Part shown: in pieces, positions 33,158-41,674 of the stretch
Numbering within the stretch: the stretch's first letter is position 1
How the letters are laid out: each line of letters opens with the position of its first letter
Source: Marivibrio halodurans
GTDB lineage: Bacteria; Pseudomonadota; Alphaproteobacteria; UBA8366; Aestuariispiraceae
Length of the DNA stretch: 64,000 nt
Direction: 5' to 3'
Assembly: GCF_017963645.1 (NCBI RefSeq)
Contig: NZ_JAGMWN010000001.1
Span: 496,001-560,000 of the forward strand
Translations under genes and position numbers: made by a program
The notes under the pieces: model-generated
Databases searched by the model: none
Told to the model about the DNA's origin: nothing
Seen by the model: only the letters and a program-made list of their open reading frames with translations

Positions 33158-33589
33158 ATGGCGAATCGTTATCTATCGGTCGGTCAGGTCGCGGAACGAA
33201 GCGGATTGCCGGTCTCGACCCTTCACTTTTACGAACGGAAGGGGCTGATCGCCTCGCAACGGAACAGCGCGAACCACCGAATCTATCACCGGGAGGTCCT
33301 GCGCCGCGTCTCCGTGATCAAGGTGGCGCAAGGCGCGGGCATCCCCTTGGCGGAGATCGCGCGTGCCCTCTCCACCCTTCCGGCCCATGCCGTGCCGGAT
33401 ACGGCGGACTGGGCCCGCATCTCCGAGGTCTGGCACGACGATCTGACGCGGCGCATCGAGAGGCTGACCGCCTTTCGGGACAAGATGACGCTGTGCATAG
33501 GATGCGGCTGCCTCAGCATGAAGCGGTGTCCCCTCGTCAATGCGAACGACCGTTTGGCTGCGCAAGGGCCGGGCCCGCGTTTGTTGTAA
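33158..33589 (+). CDS. soxR: Redox-sensitive transcriptional activator SoxR
   Basis: A 143-residue MerR-family regulator. The N-terminal winged helix is YLSVGQVAERSGLPVSTLHF, with a coiled-coil dimerisation helix in the middle and the [2Fe-2S] cluster motif CIGCGCLSMKRCPL at the C-terminus, the four-cysteine signature of SoxR. The start at 33158 has AAGGAGG 6-7 nt upstream; a longer frame to 33062 would include the operator. It probably represses itself and activates the MFS gene when its cluster is oxidised. Confidence 0.96.
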   Translation: MANRYLSVGQVAERSGLPVSTLHFYERKGLIASQRNSANHRIYHREVLRRVSVIKVAQGAGIPLAEIARALSTLPAHAVPDTADWARISEVWHDDLTRRIERLTAFRDKMTLCIGCGCLSMKRCPLVNANDRLAAQGPGPRLL

Positions 33590-33882
33590 CGGCATGGGAT
33601 AGCTGGGTCCCATCGGCCTCGGCCCCGTTATGATCCCCCACGCCGTGCCCAGGCCCACATCTTTATATTTTTTTGTTCTCAAATATATTGACATAATGCC
33701 TATCTTAAATAGAGTGAGAGTCGCAACACACCCCCCGTGCGCCCGGCGCGCGGGGGGTTTTCTCATGCGCCTTTCGGTGCGGCCCGTGGGCCCGTCTCTC
33801 TCGATCCGATCCGGATGGGAAGTGGCGGGTCGCGGGCCGCTTTCGTTTCGCGTACCGACGACATGATAAAGGAGACCGCCCC
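33590..33882. other. Gene-free leader before the convergent-pair array
   Basis: A 293-base stretch. 33655-33720 is very AT-rich for this genome and contains TTGACA (33688-33693), though no well-spaced -10 box. A strong hairpin follows at 33731-33763. The last part carries AAAGGAGA 8 nt before the start at 33883. Confidence 0.6.
33731..33763 (+). terminator. Intrinsic terminator or attenuator upstream of the array
   Basis: A 12-bp stem (CCCCCCGTGCGC with GCGCGCGGGGGG, one G-T pair), a 3-nt loop and the run TTTTCT. It is 142 nt past soxR and 120 nt before the first array gene, so it may end soxR transcripts or attenuate the array. Confidence 0.65.
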
Positions 33883-35361
33883 ATGGCCGGCACCGAAGAT
33901 AGCCCCGCCTATGAATCATCCTCTCCGCTTTCCTCCCGTCCCACGCCCAGCCGGTCCGATAGCAACGGGGCCCGCGCGTCCGATCCGGCGCCCTCCCCCG
34001 ATCACGGCGCGGCGCGGTCGGGCGGCCGTGTAGGCCGGCAGCCCGACGGCGAGCACGAGGGGACGCTCGGCGGTGGTTCCAGCCGAGATTTCGGCCGAGA
34101 TTCCGGCGGCGGCGCGCGCCACGGCGCCTCCCATCCGACGGCTTCGCGCGACCGGACCTTCGGTGTTCCCGATCGCCTTCGATCCGACGGAGCCGGCGCG
34201 GCGCGCGAACCGGGCGACCTCCCCGGCACCATCATCGACGCCGATGCCGGCGACGGGCCCCGTCACGGCGTGTCCTCCCCCACCGCCACGGCGCGAGATG
34301 CGCGCCCGCGGCCGGCCCGCCCGCCGAAACCGCTGAGCGACGACGCCCTCGCCGGCCTGCGGCGCACGGCCGACGCCATGAAGCGCACCACCAATATCGG
34401 CGGCTACGCCGATATCGTCGATGGCGCGGTCGCGGCCGACCCCGAAGCCGCGATGCGCGAGATCGGCGAACTGCGCCGGATGCTCGGCGATCCTCTCCTG
34501 GAGACGCAACTCGACCGCCAACTCCACGACGCGCTCGCCAAACGCGCCGCCGCGCGCCCCCTCGGCCCGGCGGCGGCCTCGACGACGATCGAGCGCGGCG
34601 ACGACGACGGTGACCGCTTGGCCGATCAAGACGATGTGCAACCAGTTCTCTCCGCCGCATCCTTCCAAGGCAAGGAAGGGAACGGCCGCGTCACCGATCC
34701 GGTCGCGCTGAAAGAGGCGAAAGAGCGCGTACAGCATGAGTTGGAGGCGTCTATGCTGGAACTGCCATCGCCGGAGCCAGCGACGCCCCAAATCAAGCGT
34801 CCCATCAATCCGGGAGAAGATGTCCTCGCCTACTACAACAATGCGCAAGACTGGCTTCTTGGTGAAGAAATCACGGAACCGGAGTCGAAGGCCGCCCTGG
34901 AAGCAATGATCGACCTCATCCGCTGGGATGACGAATGGGGACAACCTTCAAAGGGGGCGCCGCGTATGCCTGATGACCTTCGTGCTCAAGGCCGGCCCGA
35001 CACGACGCCCCCTCGATACACGGTCCCCGGAGAGAAAGAAGGGATCGCGCGCTTACTTCGAGGGCAAGGAGCGAACCCAACCGCCGAGTTCCCACCAAAA
35101 ACCCGATTGAGTGCTGAAGAGGTCTCGGCGCTCATGAAGGACGGGGGTTTGTCGAACTTTGAACGCGCCAGTGTAGTTCTCGCGCCGGACGGCTATTATC
35201 ACCGGATGATCAAACCCTATTACGATCCACAAGCTGTCCATGCACGCGCCCTCGAACTCGGGCGCCGTCATGCGGCACGGTTCAATCGACCGCTCCATGA
35301 GGTGCTGATTGACGACATGCGGTTCGATTACGGTGTCAATTGGGAGTGGCCCCGTCGCTGA
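33883..35361 (+). CDS. Array protein a: putative polymorphic toxin, long form
   Basis: A 492-residue protein with no signal peptide and a good ribosome site (GGAG, 8 nt before ATG). Residues 1 to about 150 are low complexity (Ser, Pro, Arg, Asp, Gly) and probably disordered. About 150-250 is helical (ADAMKRTTNIGGYADIVDGA). The rest is a less basic C-terminal region ending in a Trp-containing tip (FDYGVNWEWPRR). The last 26 nt overlap the opposing Sel1 gene. No known toxin domain is recognised; the toxin reading comes from context. It is the only plus-strand member with a convincing start signal. The last 27 residues recur as a leftover at 41675-41755. Confidence 0.6.
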   Translation: MAGTEDSPAYESSSPLSSRPTPSRSDSNGARASDPAPSPDHGAARSGGRVGRQPDGEHEGTLGGGSSRDFGRDSGGGARHGASHPTASRDRTFGVPDRLRSDGAGAAREPGDLPGTIIDADAGDGPRHGVSSPTATARDARPRPARPPKPLSDDALAGLRRTADAMKRTTNIGGYADIVDGAVAADPEAAMREIGELRRMLGDPLLETQLDRQLHDALAKRAAARPLGPAAASTTIERGDDDGDRLADQDDVQPVLSAASFQGKEGNGRVTDPVALKEAKERVQHELEASMLELPSPEPATPQIKRPINPGEDVLAYYNNAQDWLLGEEITEPESKAALEAMIDLIRWDDEWGQPSKGAPRMPDDLRAQGRPDTTPPRYTVPGEKEGIARLLRGQGANPTAEFPPKTRLSAEEVSALMKDGGLSNFERASVVLAPDGYYHRMIKPYYDPQAVHARALELGRRHAARFNRPLHEVLIDDMRFDYGVNWEWPRR

Positions 35362-37106
35362 AATCCGGGTGACCCAACGGGCCGAGAAGCGCTTCTCGAT
35401 CGCCGGCGCGAAACGCGTCGGCGAGCGCCTTTCCCTGCTTGATTGCATCCTCCGTTTTCACGCGTTCGAGTTCTTTTGAAAGTGCTCTTTTTCGATCGTC
35501 GAGTACCTTACGTTCCTGTTCCCGATCCCACGCCTCATCCGGCACTTTGGAAATTGGTGCTTTCCGTGCAGCCCAGGGGACCGGCAGATCATCGAACATC
35601 AGAAGTGTCCAGGCGACGTGACGGGCTGGATCTCGACCGAAGGCAGGATGTTGGGACGATTTGAACTGAAAGGCTTCGTCCCAGTAGAAATAAGACAGAT
35701 ATCCACGCGCCAGACCATTGCCGCGATCAGCTGCTTCGATCGCTAGAAGGCGCAACAACTCAAGCCTTTCCGGCTCCTCGAACAGGCTCATCCCAAAACC
35801 GGCCACTTGTATGATGCTGTGCTCCACGAGGGATGTTCGGGCCAGACGAAACGCCTCTCTATAGCGCGGGTCCTCCCTGTCGCCGTCCGCCGCCCGGATT
35901 AGGGAGCCGACCAAGTGGCGGAACACGCGACCGCGCCCCGCCAACTCTATCGCGCGGCGCAAATGCTCGCGCCCCTCCTCCCGGCGGTCATCGAAATACC
36001 CGTCCTCCAGAAGCAATCGCCGCCCCAGCATCTCATGCGCGAAGGCGACATCATGGGCCGCCGCCGCGCGCAGCATGGCAAAGCCCGTCTCGAAGGAGCG
36101 CGAGACCACCGGCGGCTCGAGGAACTGAAGCGCCCCCCAGTAAGCCTGGGCATGGGGCTCGCCCGCCTCGGCCCGCCCGCGCAACGCCTCGAGGGTCCGC
36201 CGCGCCAGTTCCGGCGTTTCCTTGAAAAAATCATAGTCGAACGCGGCGACCGCTTGATCGGAAGTCAGGGCGCGCCAGATGATCCGGGCGGCCGCCCGAT
36301 CGTCGCCATCCGCCGCCGCCGCGCGCAGCAATGCATCCGCCTCCGCCGCATGATCAAAATGCAAGATGGAAGCGCCACGCAAATCAATAAATGCGTAAAG
36401 TGCTTGACGGTCACCCGCCTTGGCCAAGGCCCGCAGGATGGGCGCCGCCTCATAGACCCGCGCGCGCTTCGCCGCCTGAAAACCATAGGCCCGCAGCGCC
36501 CGCGCCGTCAGTTCGTCGCGCGCACCGAGCGCGGACAGCACCTCGATCTGCCGTTCAATGGACAAGGCGCCGGCGCGTGGCGATTCCGGCGCGCCCGCGG
36601 CTCGCGGAACGGTCGCGACGCAGAGGCCGAAAAGCAGAAGCGCTGCACCAATAAGACGCATGCGATGAAACGTACGGCCTGCTCGTTCCAGGCGCAAGCC
36701 GGTAGAAATCGCCCCGCATCACGTTGGCCCGTTCGTCGCCGACCCCCGACGATGTGACGGCCAGCGCGCGCGCGATCGACATGCTGGGCACGCTACGCGC
36801 GACGGAACGGCTAAGGGGCGAACAGGCGCAACGCGCGCTCGCCGAGGCCGATGCGCGCCATGGCGAAGGCTCCGCGCTCTCGACCGCCGTCAAGGCCTAT
36901 GTCCGGGAACGCACATCCGCGCTCGGCGCGAACCCGGAAACGGTGAAGGCCGCCCTCGACCACGCCAACGCGCTCGCGCGCGATCCGAAAACCCATGCCG
37001 GCATGCGCGCGAACCGGGCGGCCTTCGACCGGCTGACGCCAGATCAAAAAGCCGCCGCCAAGGCCACCCGGTTCGAGATCGAGCGGGAACGACGCGCTTT
37101 GATGGA
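35278..37106. repeat. Duplicated segment 1, copy A
   Basis: Matches 41672-43500 at a constant offset of 6394 bases with no net insertion or deletion, diverging only in the part encoding the C-terminal third of the Sel1 protein and a short internal patch. Confidence 0.9.
35336..36661 (-). CDS. Array protein a': large exported Sel1-like repeat protein
   Basis: A 441-residue protein starting MRLIGAALLLFGLC with a Sec signal peptide ending near AAGA. The rest is helical pairs of Sel1 type (APILRALAKAGDRQALY, ADALLRAAAADGDDRAA, RRAIELAGRGRV). A TTG at 36697 would lengthen it by 12 residues. It is probably periplasmic and the partner of protein a, whose end it overlaps by 26 nt. Compared with its duplicate at 41730-43055, most of the protein is nearly identical while about residues 285-415 have diverged. 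It is read as an immunity-type protein by architecture. Confidence 0.72.
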   Translation of the reverse strand: MRLIGAALLLFGLCVATVPRAAGAPESPRAGALSIERQIEVLSALGARDELTARALRAYGFQAAKRARVYEAAPILRALAKAGDRQALYAFIDLRGASILHFDHAAEADALLRAAAADGDDRAAARIIWRALTSDQAVAAFDYDFFKETPELARRTLEALRGRAEAGEPHAQAYWGALQFLEPPVVSRSFETGFAMLRAAAAHDVAFAHEMLGRRLLLEDGYFDDRREEGREHLRRAIELAGRGRVFRHLVGSLIRAADGDREDPRYREAFRLARTSLVEHSIIQVAGFGMSLFEEPERLELLRLLAIEAADRGNGLARGYLSYFYWDEAFQFKSSQHPAFGRDPARHVAWTLLMFDDLPVPWAARKAPISKVPDEAWDREQERKVLDDRKRALSKELERVKTEDAIKQGKALADAFRAGDREALLGPLGHPDFSDGATPN

Positions 37107-37791
37107 CGAGGCTCGCGTGGCGCAAGCCGCTTTCCTCCAAACCAGCCGCGGCGAACACCGGCGCGGCTATAGCTCAAGTGTCCCATCGCCTACCCGTCAG
37201 GCCGCATACACTGCGAAAATGACCGAATTGGAGACACGGTACGAGGCGCTTTTAACGGATGAAGCTGCCCTCCCAAGCCTGCCCTACCCGAAGGTTGATC
37301 CGGGCTTTGCGCATGAGCTCGGCCACGACGCCGCCGACTTGCTGGAGATGCAAGCCGGCGCGGGCGACGCTTTGATCACGGCCGGCTTGGCGATAACGCC
37401 CTGGAGCGCCAGCCAGGCGACAGTCCGAATGCTCGGCAAAGCTGGCGCAAAGGCCTTTGGGCAAGCGACCAGCCTCGGTGTCGCGGGCGTAGAGGCTAGG
37501 CGCGCGGCAAGTAATGCCATACGGCTGGCCACCCATGCGGAATTCGAGGAAAGAGGTTTCGACACAAGAAATCCCGCCTCCCTAACCCAACTGCCGCCCG
37601 AGGCCCGGCGGCGGATCGCTATCAAGGGGGCCGTCGCCGCGCTGGCAAATGGCGCTTCGGCCGCCGTCGCAAAGCAGATCGTCAACAGGCTGACAAAGCC
37701 GACAATGGCCGAACTCGAGCATTTGATAATGGAAGAGGGGGTTGCCCACGCCTTTGAAGATTCGGTTTCCGGCGTTATCGATAAGCGTTGA
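36724..37791 (+). CDS. Array protein b: putative toxin with conserved stem and unique tip
   Basis: About 355 residues, almost all helical. A stem (residues 1-127, to RRALMD) is shared almost base for base with the gene at 43118. The middle has PKVDPGFAHELGHDAADLL and an Ala/Gly-rich hydrophobic stretch (ALITAGLAITPWSASQ), then LPPEARRRIAIKGAVAALAN, and finally a unique tip of about 45 residues ending SVSGVIDKR. The first possible start is TTG 36724, with no clear ribosome site; GTG 36754 and an ATG further in are alternatives. It overlaps the next Sel1 gene by 17 nt. The hydrophobic stretch could insert in membranes, which is inference. Confidence 0.55.
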   Translation: MARSSPTPDDVTASARAIDMLGTLRATERLRGEQAQRALAEADARHGEGSALSTAVKAYVRERTSALGANPETVKAALDHANALARDPKTHAGMRANRAAFDRLTPDQKAAAKATRFEIERERRALMDEARVAQAAFLQTSRGEHRRGYSSSVPSPTRQAAYTAKMTELETRYEALLTDEAALPSLPYPKVDPGFAHELGHDAADLLEMQAGAGDALITAGLAITPWSASQATVRMLGKAGAKAFGQATSLGVAGVEARRAASNAIRLATHAEFEERGFDTRNPASLTQLPPEARRRIAIKGAVAALANGASAAVAKQIVNRLTKPTMAELEHLIMEEGVAHAFEDSVSGVIDKR

Positions 37792-38446
37792 AGCGCTTGC
37801 ACTGAGACGACAAATTGGCGAGAGAAGGCCAACGAACATCAAATGGTTCTTCTCTCGCCTTTTCCTGTGCAAGTAAAAGAGCCTTGTCGCCCCAATCCCT
37901 CTGCACGACCTTATCCAGAATACTTTTCGCATCGATATCACCGCGCTCAGCCGCGTCGAGCATGTAAGCACCGCCGATAACGTGCTTCTTCAAGTGCCTG
38001 ATAGTGATGAGGCCTAAGTTAAAAAGCGCCTTGTGACTCCCCGCCGCTGCAGCTTCTTTATATATTCTCGCTTGTTTCAGATAGGTCTGATAGGAGGCCT
38101 GCCCGCCGTTCGGCGCCAGGAGATAACCATATAAGTTCAAGGCATCTGGAGTATGGCACCGCACGCGCTTATCGAGAAAGGAACGCGCGCGTCCATAGTC
38201 CGTCATTGTAGAAATATCACCAGAAAGAAGCCGCGCCATGAGGTAACGTGCCTGGAGGTCGCCCGCGTCGGCGGCGGGTTTGAGAAGATCATGGGCGCGA
38301 GCGTAGTCGCCCGCTTCGTACGCCGCGACGCCCGGGGCCGCGACGCCCGGGCCTGCGTCGATCGACGGATCGGCCATGGCCGGCGCGCTCCAAAGAAACG
38401 TCGGGAACAGCAGCGCCGCCGCCGCATATGCTATCCTTGAATGCAT
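37775..38446 (-). CDS. Array protein b': small exported Sel1-like repeat protein
   Basis: 223 residues. MHSRIAYAAAALLFPTFLWS is a Sec signal peptide cleaved near AMA-DP. The conserved first repeat AAYEAGDYARAHDLLKPAAD, then ARYLMARLLSGD, is shared with five other small members of the array. The second half is specific to this copy (KEAAAAGSHKALFNLGLITI). The start ATG shares the palindrome CATG with the divergent frame at 38445. A TTG- or GTG-initiated longer form is possible. Probable partner of protein b. Confidence 0.7.
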   Translation of the reverse strand: MHSRIAYAAAALLFPTFLWSAPAMADPSIDAGPGVAAPGVAAYEAGDYARAHDLLKPAADAGDLQARYLMARLLSGDISTMTDYGRARSFLDKRVRCHTPDALNLYGYLLAPNGGQASYQTYLKQARIYKEAAAAGSHKALFNLGLITIRHLKKHVIGGAYMLDAAERGDIDAKSILDKVVQRDWGDKALLLAQEKAREEPFDVRWPSLANLSSQCKRFNAYR

Positions 38447-39197
38447 GGAGACAAAGATACGCGTACCTGCCCGCCGGTACAATCATCCACGCCCTATCCC
38501 TCATACCCGCACATGCCGCAAACCGGCGATCGAGGCCTATAAGGCACTCGGCCGGACGAGCCGTGGCGAGATCGCGCGCGGCCATGGGCCCGGCAATCCC
38601 GCGCCGGGCCGTCAGCGCGCCTTCGACGACAAGATCGATGCCCTCGCGGCGCGCATTCTCGACCTCGTCGCCCGGGAGGATGACCTCCCCGGCGTGCCGC
38701 ACCCAGACCTCGACCCCGGCCTGGCGCGCGAACTGGGCCAGGACGCGGCGCGCGTTCTCGATGGCCGGGAACGGGCGGCGGATACCGCGCTCGATATCGG
38801 CATGACCGTCGCCGGCGCCATCCTACCGGGCGGCGCGGCCGGAGCCGGCGCCAAGGGCCTCGCCCGCGCCGCCGCCATCGGGCTCGACGCCGCCGGCGCC
38901 GCCAAGGTCGCCCAGGACGCCGCCGACGCCGGCCTCGCGGCCGAAATCGAGAAACACGGCCTCGACCCCACGAACCCGGACACCCTCCGCCACCTCCCAC
39001 CCGACGCGCGAAACCGCATCGCCGCCAAGGCCGCGATCGCCTTCGCCGCGAATGGGGGTGCGAAAGCCGGGGCCGCGCGGATCGTCAGGCACGCGACCAA
39101 GCTTGTCGGAGAGAGTGAGGTACGCAGGGCGGTTATCGAAAGCGGAGCAGCCGAAGCGATTTACAGGGGGTTCGACGGTGCGATCAGGAAAGACTAA
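38445..39197 (+). CDS. Array module c: orphan toxin-like C-terminal module
   Basis: A 250-residue frame that lacks the stem of protein b but has the equivalent middle (HPDLDPGLARELGQDAARVL, an Ala/Gly-rich hydrophobic stretch, LPPDARNRIAAKAAIAFAAN) and its own tip ending FDGAIRKD. From 38523 it is nearly identical to the second half of the gene at 43118, where it is joined to the stem. Upstream of its ATG is only antisense of a signal peptide, with no ribosome site, so it is probably a silent cassette. It shares CTAA with the stop of the opposing Sel1 gene. Confidence 0.5.
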   Translation: METKIRVPARRYNHPRPIPHTRTCRKPAIEAYKALGRTSRGEIARGHGPGNPAPGRQRAFDDKIDALAARILDLVAREDDLPGVPHPDLDPGLARELGQDAARVLDGRERAADTALDIGMTVAGAILPGGAAGAGAKGLARAAAIGLDAAGAAKVAQDAADAGLAAEIEKHGLDPTNPDTLRHLPPDARNRIAAKAAIAFAANGGAKAGAARIVRHATKLVGESEVRRAVIESGAAEAIYRGFDGAIRKD

Positions 39198-40040
39198 AAT
39201 GCAGGGCATTGTCTGCTGAAGCTGGTGAGGGCTGGCCAACGTACTTCGAACGGTTGCTCCCTCACCAGTTTTCTAATTCGAGCGAGAGCGATATCCCCTG
39301 AGTGGTCAGCCTTAATTCGCTTGATAATCTGCAATCCCTGAGGATCGCCCTTCTCAGCCGCCTCGTAAACATAGGATGCGCCAAGAACCGGCTTTCTCAT
39401 ATTTTTTGTAATCGTCAAACCCATGTTGAAAAGTGCCTTAATACTTCCTGCTCCCGCAGCTTCTTTATATATTTCAATTGCCTCTACCAGGATAGTATAT
39501 CTTTCCTCCCCATGATATCGAAGCATTGCATTCGCATAGAAATTTAGAGCATCAACTGAAAAACACCTTGTTTTCGCGTCAAGATAAGCAAAGGCCTGTT
39601 GATAGTCCGTGCGATCCGCGAGGTCGCCGCTCAGCAAACGCGCCATCAGATACCGAGCCTGGATATCACCGGCCTCCGCCGCTGGTTTCAGGAGATCGTG
39701 GGCACGCGCGTAGTCGCCCGCCTCGTACGCCGCGACGCCCGGGGCCACGGCACCCGGGCCTCCGTCGATCGACGGATCGGACACGACCGACGCGCTCCAA
39801 AGAAGCGCCGGGAACAGCAGCACCGCCGCCGCATATACCATCCTTGCATGCATGAAGACAAAGATACGCGTCAAAACCCTTCCTCACAATTATCAAAGAG
39901 TTGCTATCGTTCTTGCGTGTTCGCACCCCAAATGCGCAAAGCTGGGGTGCTCTACCCCTCCCCCCGGACTCCGAACCGACGCACGAAACCGCATCGCCGC
40001 CAAGGCCGCGATCGCCTTCGCCGCGAACGGCGGTGCGAAA
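38523..40040. repeat. Duplicated segment 2, copy A
   Basis: Matches 43502-44806 at the DNA level, except that the other copy lacks 204 bp (equivalent to 38820-39023), one base near 39113 and 15 bp in the Sel1 signal region. Confidence 0.9.
39194..39853 (-). CDS. Array protein c': small exported Sel1-like repeat protein
   Basis: 219 residues with signal peptide MHARMVYAAAVLLFPALLWS, the shared first repeat, then a specific half (TRCFSVDALNFYANAML, KEAAGAGSIKALFNMGLTIT) ending WPALTSFSRQCPAF. A TTG at 39874 with AGGAAGGG just upstream may be the real start, adding seven residues. DNA of the specific half (39240-39590) is visibly AT-rich. Nearly the same protein is encoded at 43968-44612. Likely partner of module c. 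Confidence 0.7.
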   Translation of the reverse strand: MHARMVYAAAVLLFPALLWSASVVSDPSIDGGPGAVAPGVAAYEAGDYARAHDLLKPAAEAGDIQARYLMARLLSGDLADRTDYQQAFAYLDAKTRCFSVDALNFYANAMLRYHGEERYTILVEAIEIYKEAAGAGSIKALFNMGLTITKNMRKPVLGASYVYEAAEKGDPQGLQIIKRIKADHSGDIALARIRKLVREQPFEVRWPALTSFSRQCPAF

Positions 40041-40187
40041 AAAGCCGCATCGGAAATCGTCGGCCGAATATACAGAGATGGCGGGGCTCGCGAATTGGAG
40101 AAAGGGGCGGCCGAGACCGGCATCAGCGAGACGTTGCAGCGCGCTTTCGAGGGCTTTGCCAAACGGAAACCAGGTCAGGACAATTAG
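39852..40187 (+). CDS. Array module d: short orphan toxin-like module
   Basis: A 111-residue frame. The first 43 residues read through a spacer common to module h. DARNRIAAKAAIAFAANGG is the conserved junction, and the last 48 residues are a new tip (ELEKGAAETGISETLQRAFE). There is no ribosome site; its start codon lies in a CATG shared with the divergent Sel1 gene. Overlaps the opposing Sel1 gene by 65 nt, the longest overlap in the array. Probably silent. Confidence 0.45.
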   Translation: MKTKIRVKTLPHNYQRVAIVLACSHPKCAKLGCSTPPPGLRTDARNRIAAKAAIAFAANGGAKKAASEIVGRIYRDGGARELEKGAAETGISETLQRAFEGFAKRKPGQDN

Positions 40188-40806
40188 CTTCACTTGGATC
40201 GAGGAGGGGCCAGCGTTCTTCAAACGGCTTCTCCTCGATCAGTGCTTGAATCGCGGCGATCGTCGCGTCCGCATTGGACGAACTTCGCACGACTGACATA
40301 AAGCGCAGCCCCTCTGGATCATCCAATTGCGCCGCTTCGAAGAGGTACGCGGCGCCGGTGAGCGGACGACCTAAATCCTTTCCGACCACCCCACCCAAAT
40401 TCGCCAAAGCCACGCGATTACCGGCTCTTGCCGCCTCCTTGTATATCAAAGCGGCACGAAGAAGTCCCTCTTCGGTCGGATGGACACTCTGATATAGAAA
40501 TCCAAATAGACTTAAGGCTGCGGAATACTGGCATCGGACTTGCCCATCCAAATAGCTTAACGCAGCGTCGAAGTCGGTTCTGTCTGGGAGATCGCCGGAC
40601 AGGAGTTGAGCTAAGAGATACCTTGCCTGAAAGTTGCCAGCATCCGCTGCCGGCTTCAAAAGTTCGTAAGCTTTCGGGTAATCACCCGCTTCATAGGCCG
40701 CAACGCCGTCGGCTACATCGACGGAAGAATCGTCGGCTGCCAGCATGGAGCCGAAGACGGTCACGAACATAAGAAATGCTGCAAGACATGCGGCCATTGA
40801 ATGCAT
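40123..40806 (-). CDS. Array protein d': small exported Sel1-like repeat protein
   Basis: 227 residues with signal peptide MHSMAACLAAFLMFVTVFGS and first repeat AAYEAGDYPKAYELLKPAAD. This is the most diverged of the small members even in its first half, so it may be an older or separately acquired cassette. Specific half: KEAARAGNRVALANLGGVVG, ending in a basic tail. Probable partner of module d. Confidence 0.68.
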   Translation of the reverse strand: MHSMAACLAAFLMFVTVFGSMLAADDSSVDVADGVAAYEAGDYPKAYELLKPAADAGNFQARYLLAQLLSGDLPDRTDFDAALSYLDGQVRCQYSAALSLFGFLYQSVHPTEEGLLRAALIYKEAARAGNRVALANLGGVVGKDLGRPLTGAAYLFEAAQLDDPEGLRFMSVVRSSSNADATIAAIQALIEEKPFEERWPLLDPSEANCPDLVSVWQSPRKRAATSR

Positions 40807-40840
40807 AATTTTATAAATACCCCCATTAAATGGCTTTCAA

Positions 40841-40941
40841 CAATATCTTCTTATCGCAGCGAACTGGGTAAGGGGGCCGCTGAAGCGGCGGCAGAAGAAA
40901 TATTGCGCACTCTTATCAGTCCACGGCCTGAAGAACGGTGA
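40841..40941 (+). pseudogene. Array relic e: leftover toxin-like tip
   Basis: No start codon. From 40855 the frame reads a tip resembling that of module d (SELGKGAAEAAAEEILRTLI) and stops at 40939-40941. It overlaps the end of the opposing Sel1 gene by 26 nt as intact pairs do. The conserved junction sequence before it is gone. Confidence 0.5.
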
Positions 40942-41578
40942 ACCGGGGACACATTCTTGCTGACTTGTTGAGCGTGGGCCACCGAAGTTCCGGAGGCTCA
41001 TTCTCGATTATTTCCGTGATCCTTTGCTCCGTGAGAACTGCATGTTCGGTTCTTTTAATGCCCTCGACGATTCCCCGAGAAGCAGCATGTCCCTTTTCCG
41101 ATGCTTCCCAAATGTAAGAGGCGCCTATGAACGGTCGATCGAAGTCTTCCGTGACGGTTTTCCCCAAATTGAACGCGGCCCTCAGGTTTCCCGCCAGCAT
41201 CGCTTCTTTATACGCGAGTATTTGATGGCGGCTCGCGGCAACGCTTTCGCCGTGGGCCCTCGGATAGCTGTAGCCATAGAGGTTCAAGGAAGCCGGATTG
41301 TAGCATCTTGTTCGCTCATCCAAATAGCCGAGGGCTAATTGAAAGTCGGTCGAGGCCGGCAAATCGCCGGTCAGGAGACGCGCCATCAGATACCGAGCCT
41401 GAATATCACCGGCCTCCGCCGCTGGTTTCAGGAGATCATGGGCACGCGCGTAATCGCCCGCCTCGTACGCCGCGACGCCCGAGCCTGCGTCGATCGACGG
41501 ATCGGCCATGGCCGGCGCGCTCCAAAGGACCGTCGAGAGCAGCAGCACCGCCGCCGCATATGCCATCCTTGCATGCAT
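40916..41578 (-). CDS. Array protein e': small exported Sel1-like repeat protein
   Basis: 220 residues: signal peptide MHARMAYAAAVLLLSTVLWS cleaved near AMA-DP, shared first repeat, specific half with KEAMLAGNLRAAFNLGKTVT, ending FTVLQAVD. Intact although its opposing toxin-like frame is reduced to a tip, as expected if losing immunity is costlier than losing a toxin. Confidence 0.7.
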   Translation of the reverse strand: MHARMAYAAAVLLLSTVLWSAPAMADPSIDAGSGVAAYEAGDYARAHDLLKPAAEAGDIQARYLMARLLTGDLPASTDFQLALGYLDERTRCYNPASLNLYGYSYPRAHGESVAASRHQILAYKEAMLAGNLRAAFNLGKTVTEDFDRPFIGASYIWEASEKGHAASRGIVEGIKRTEHAVLTEQRITEIIENEPPELRWPTLNKSARMCPRFTVLQAVD

Positions 41579-41674
41579 GGAGAGAAAGATACGCGCCGAT
41601 CCACGTTGGTTCAATTATCGAAAAGCCGCCATCGCTCCCGCGTCTTCATTCCGACGGTGTCCAGGACAGTCCGG

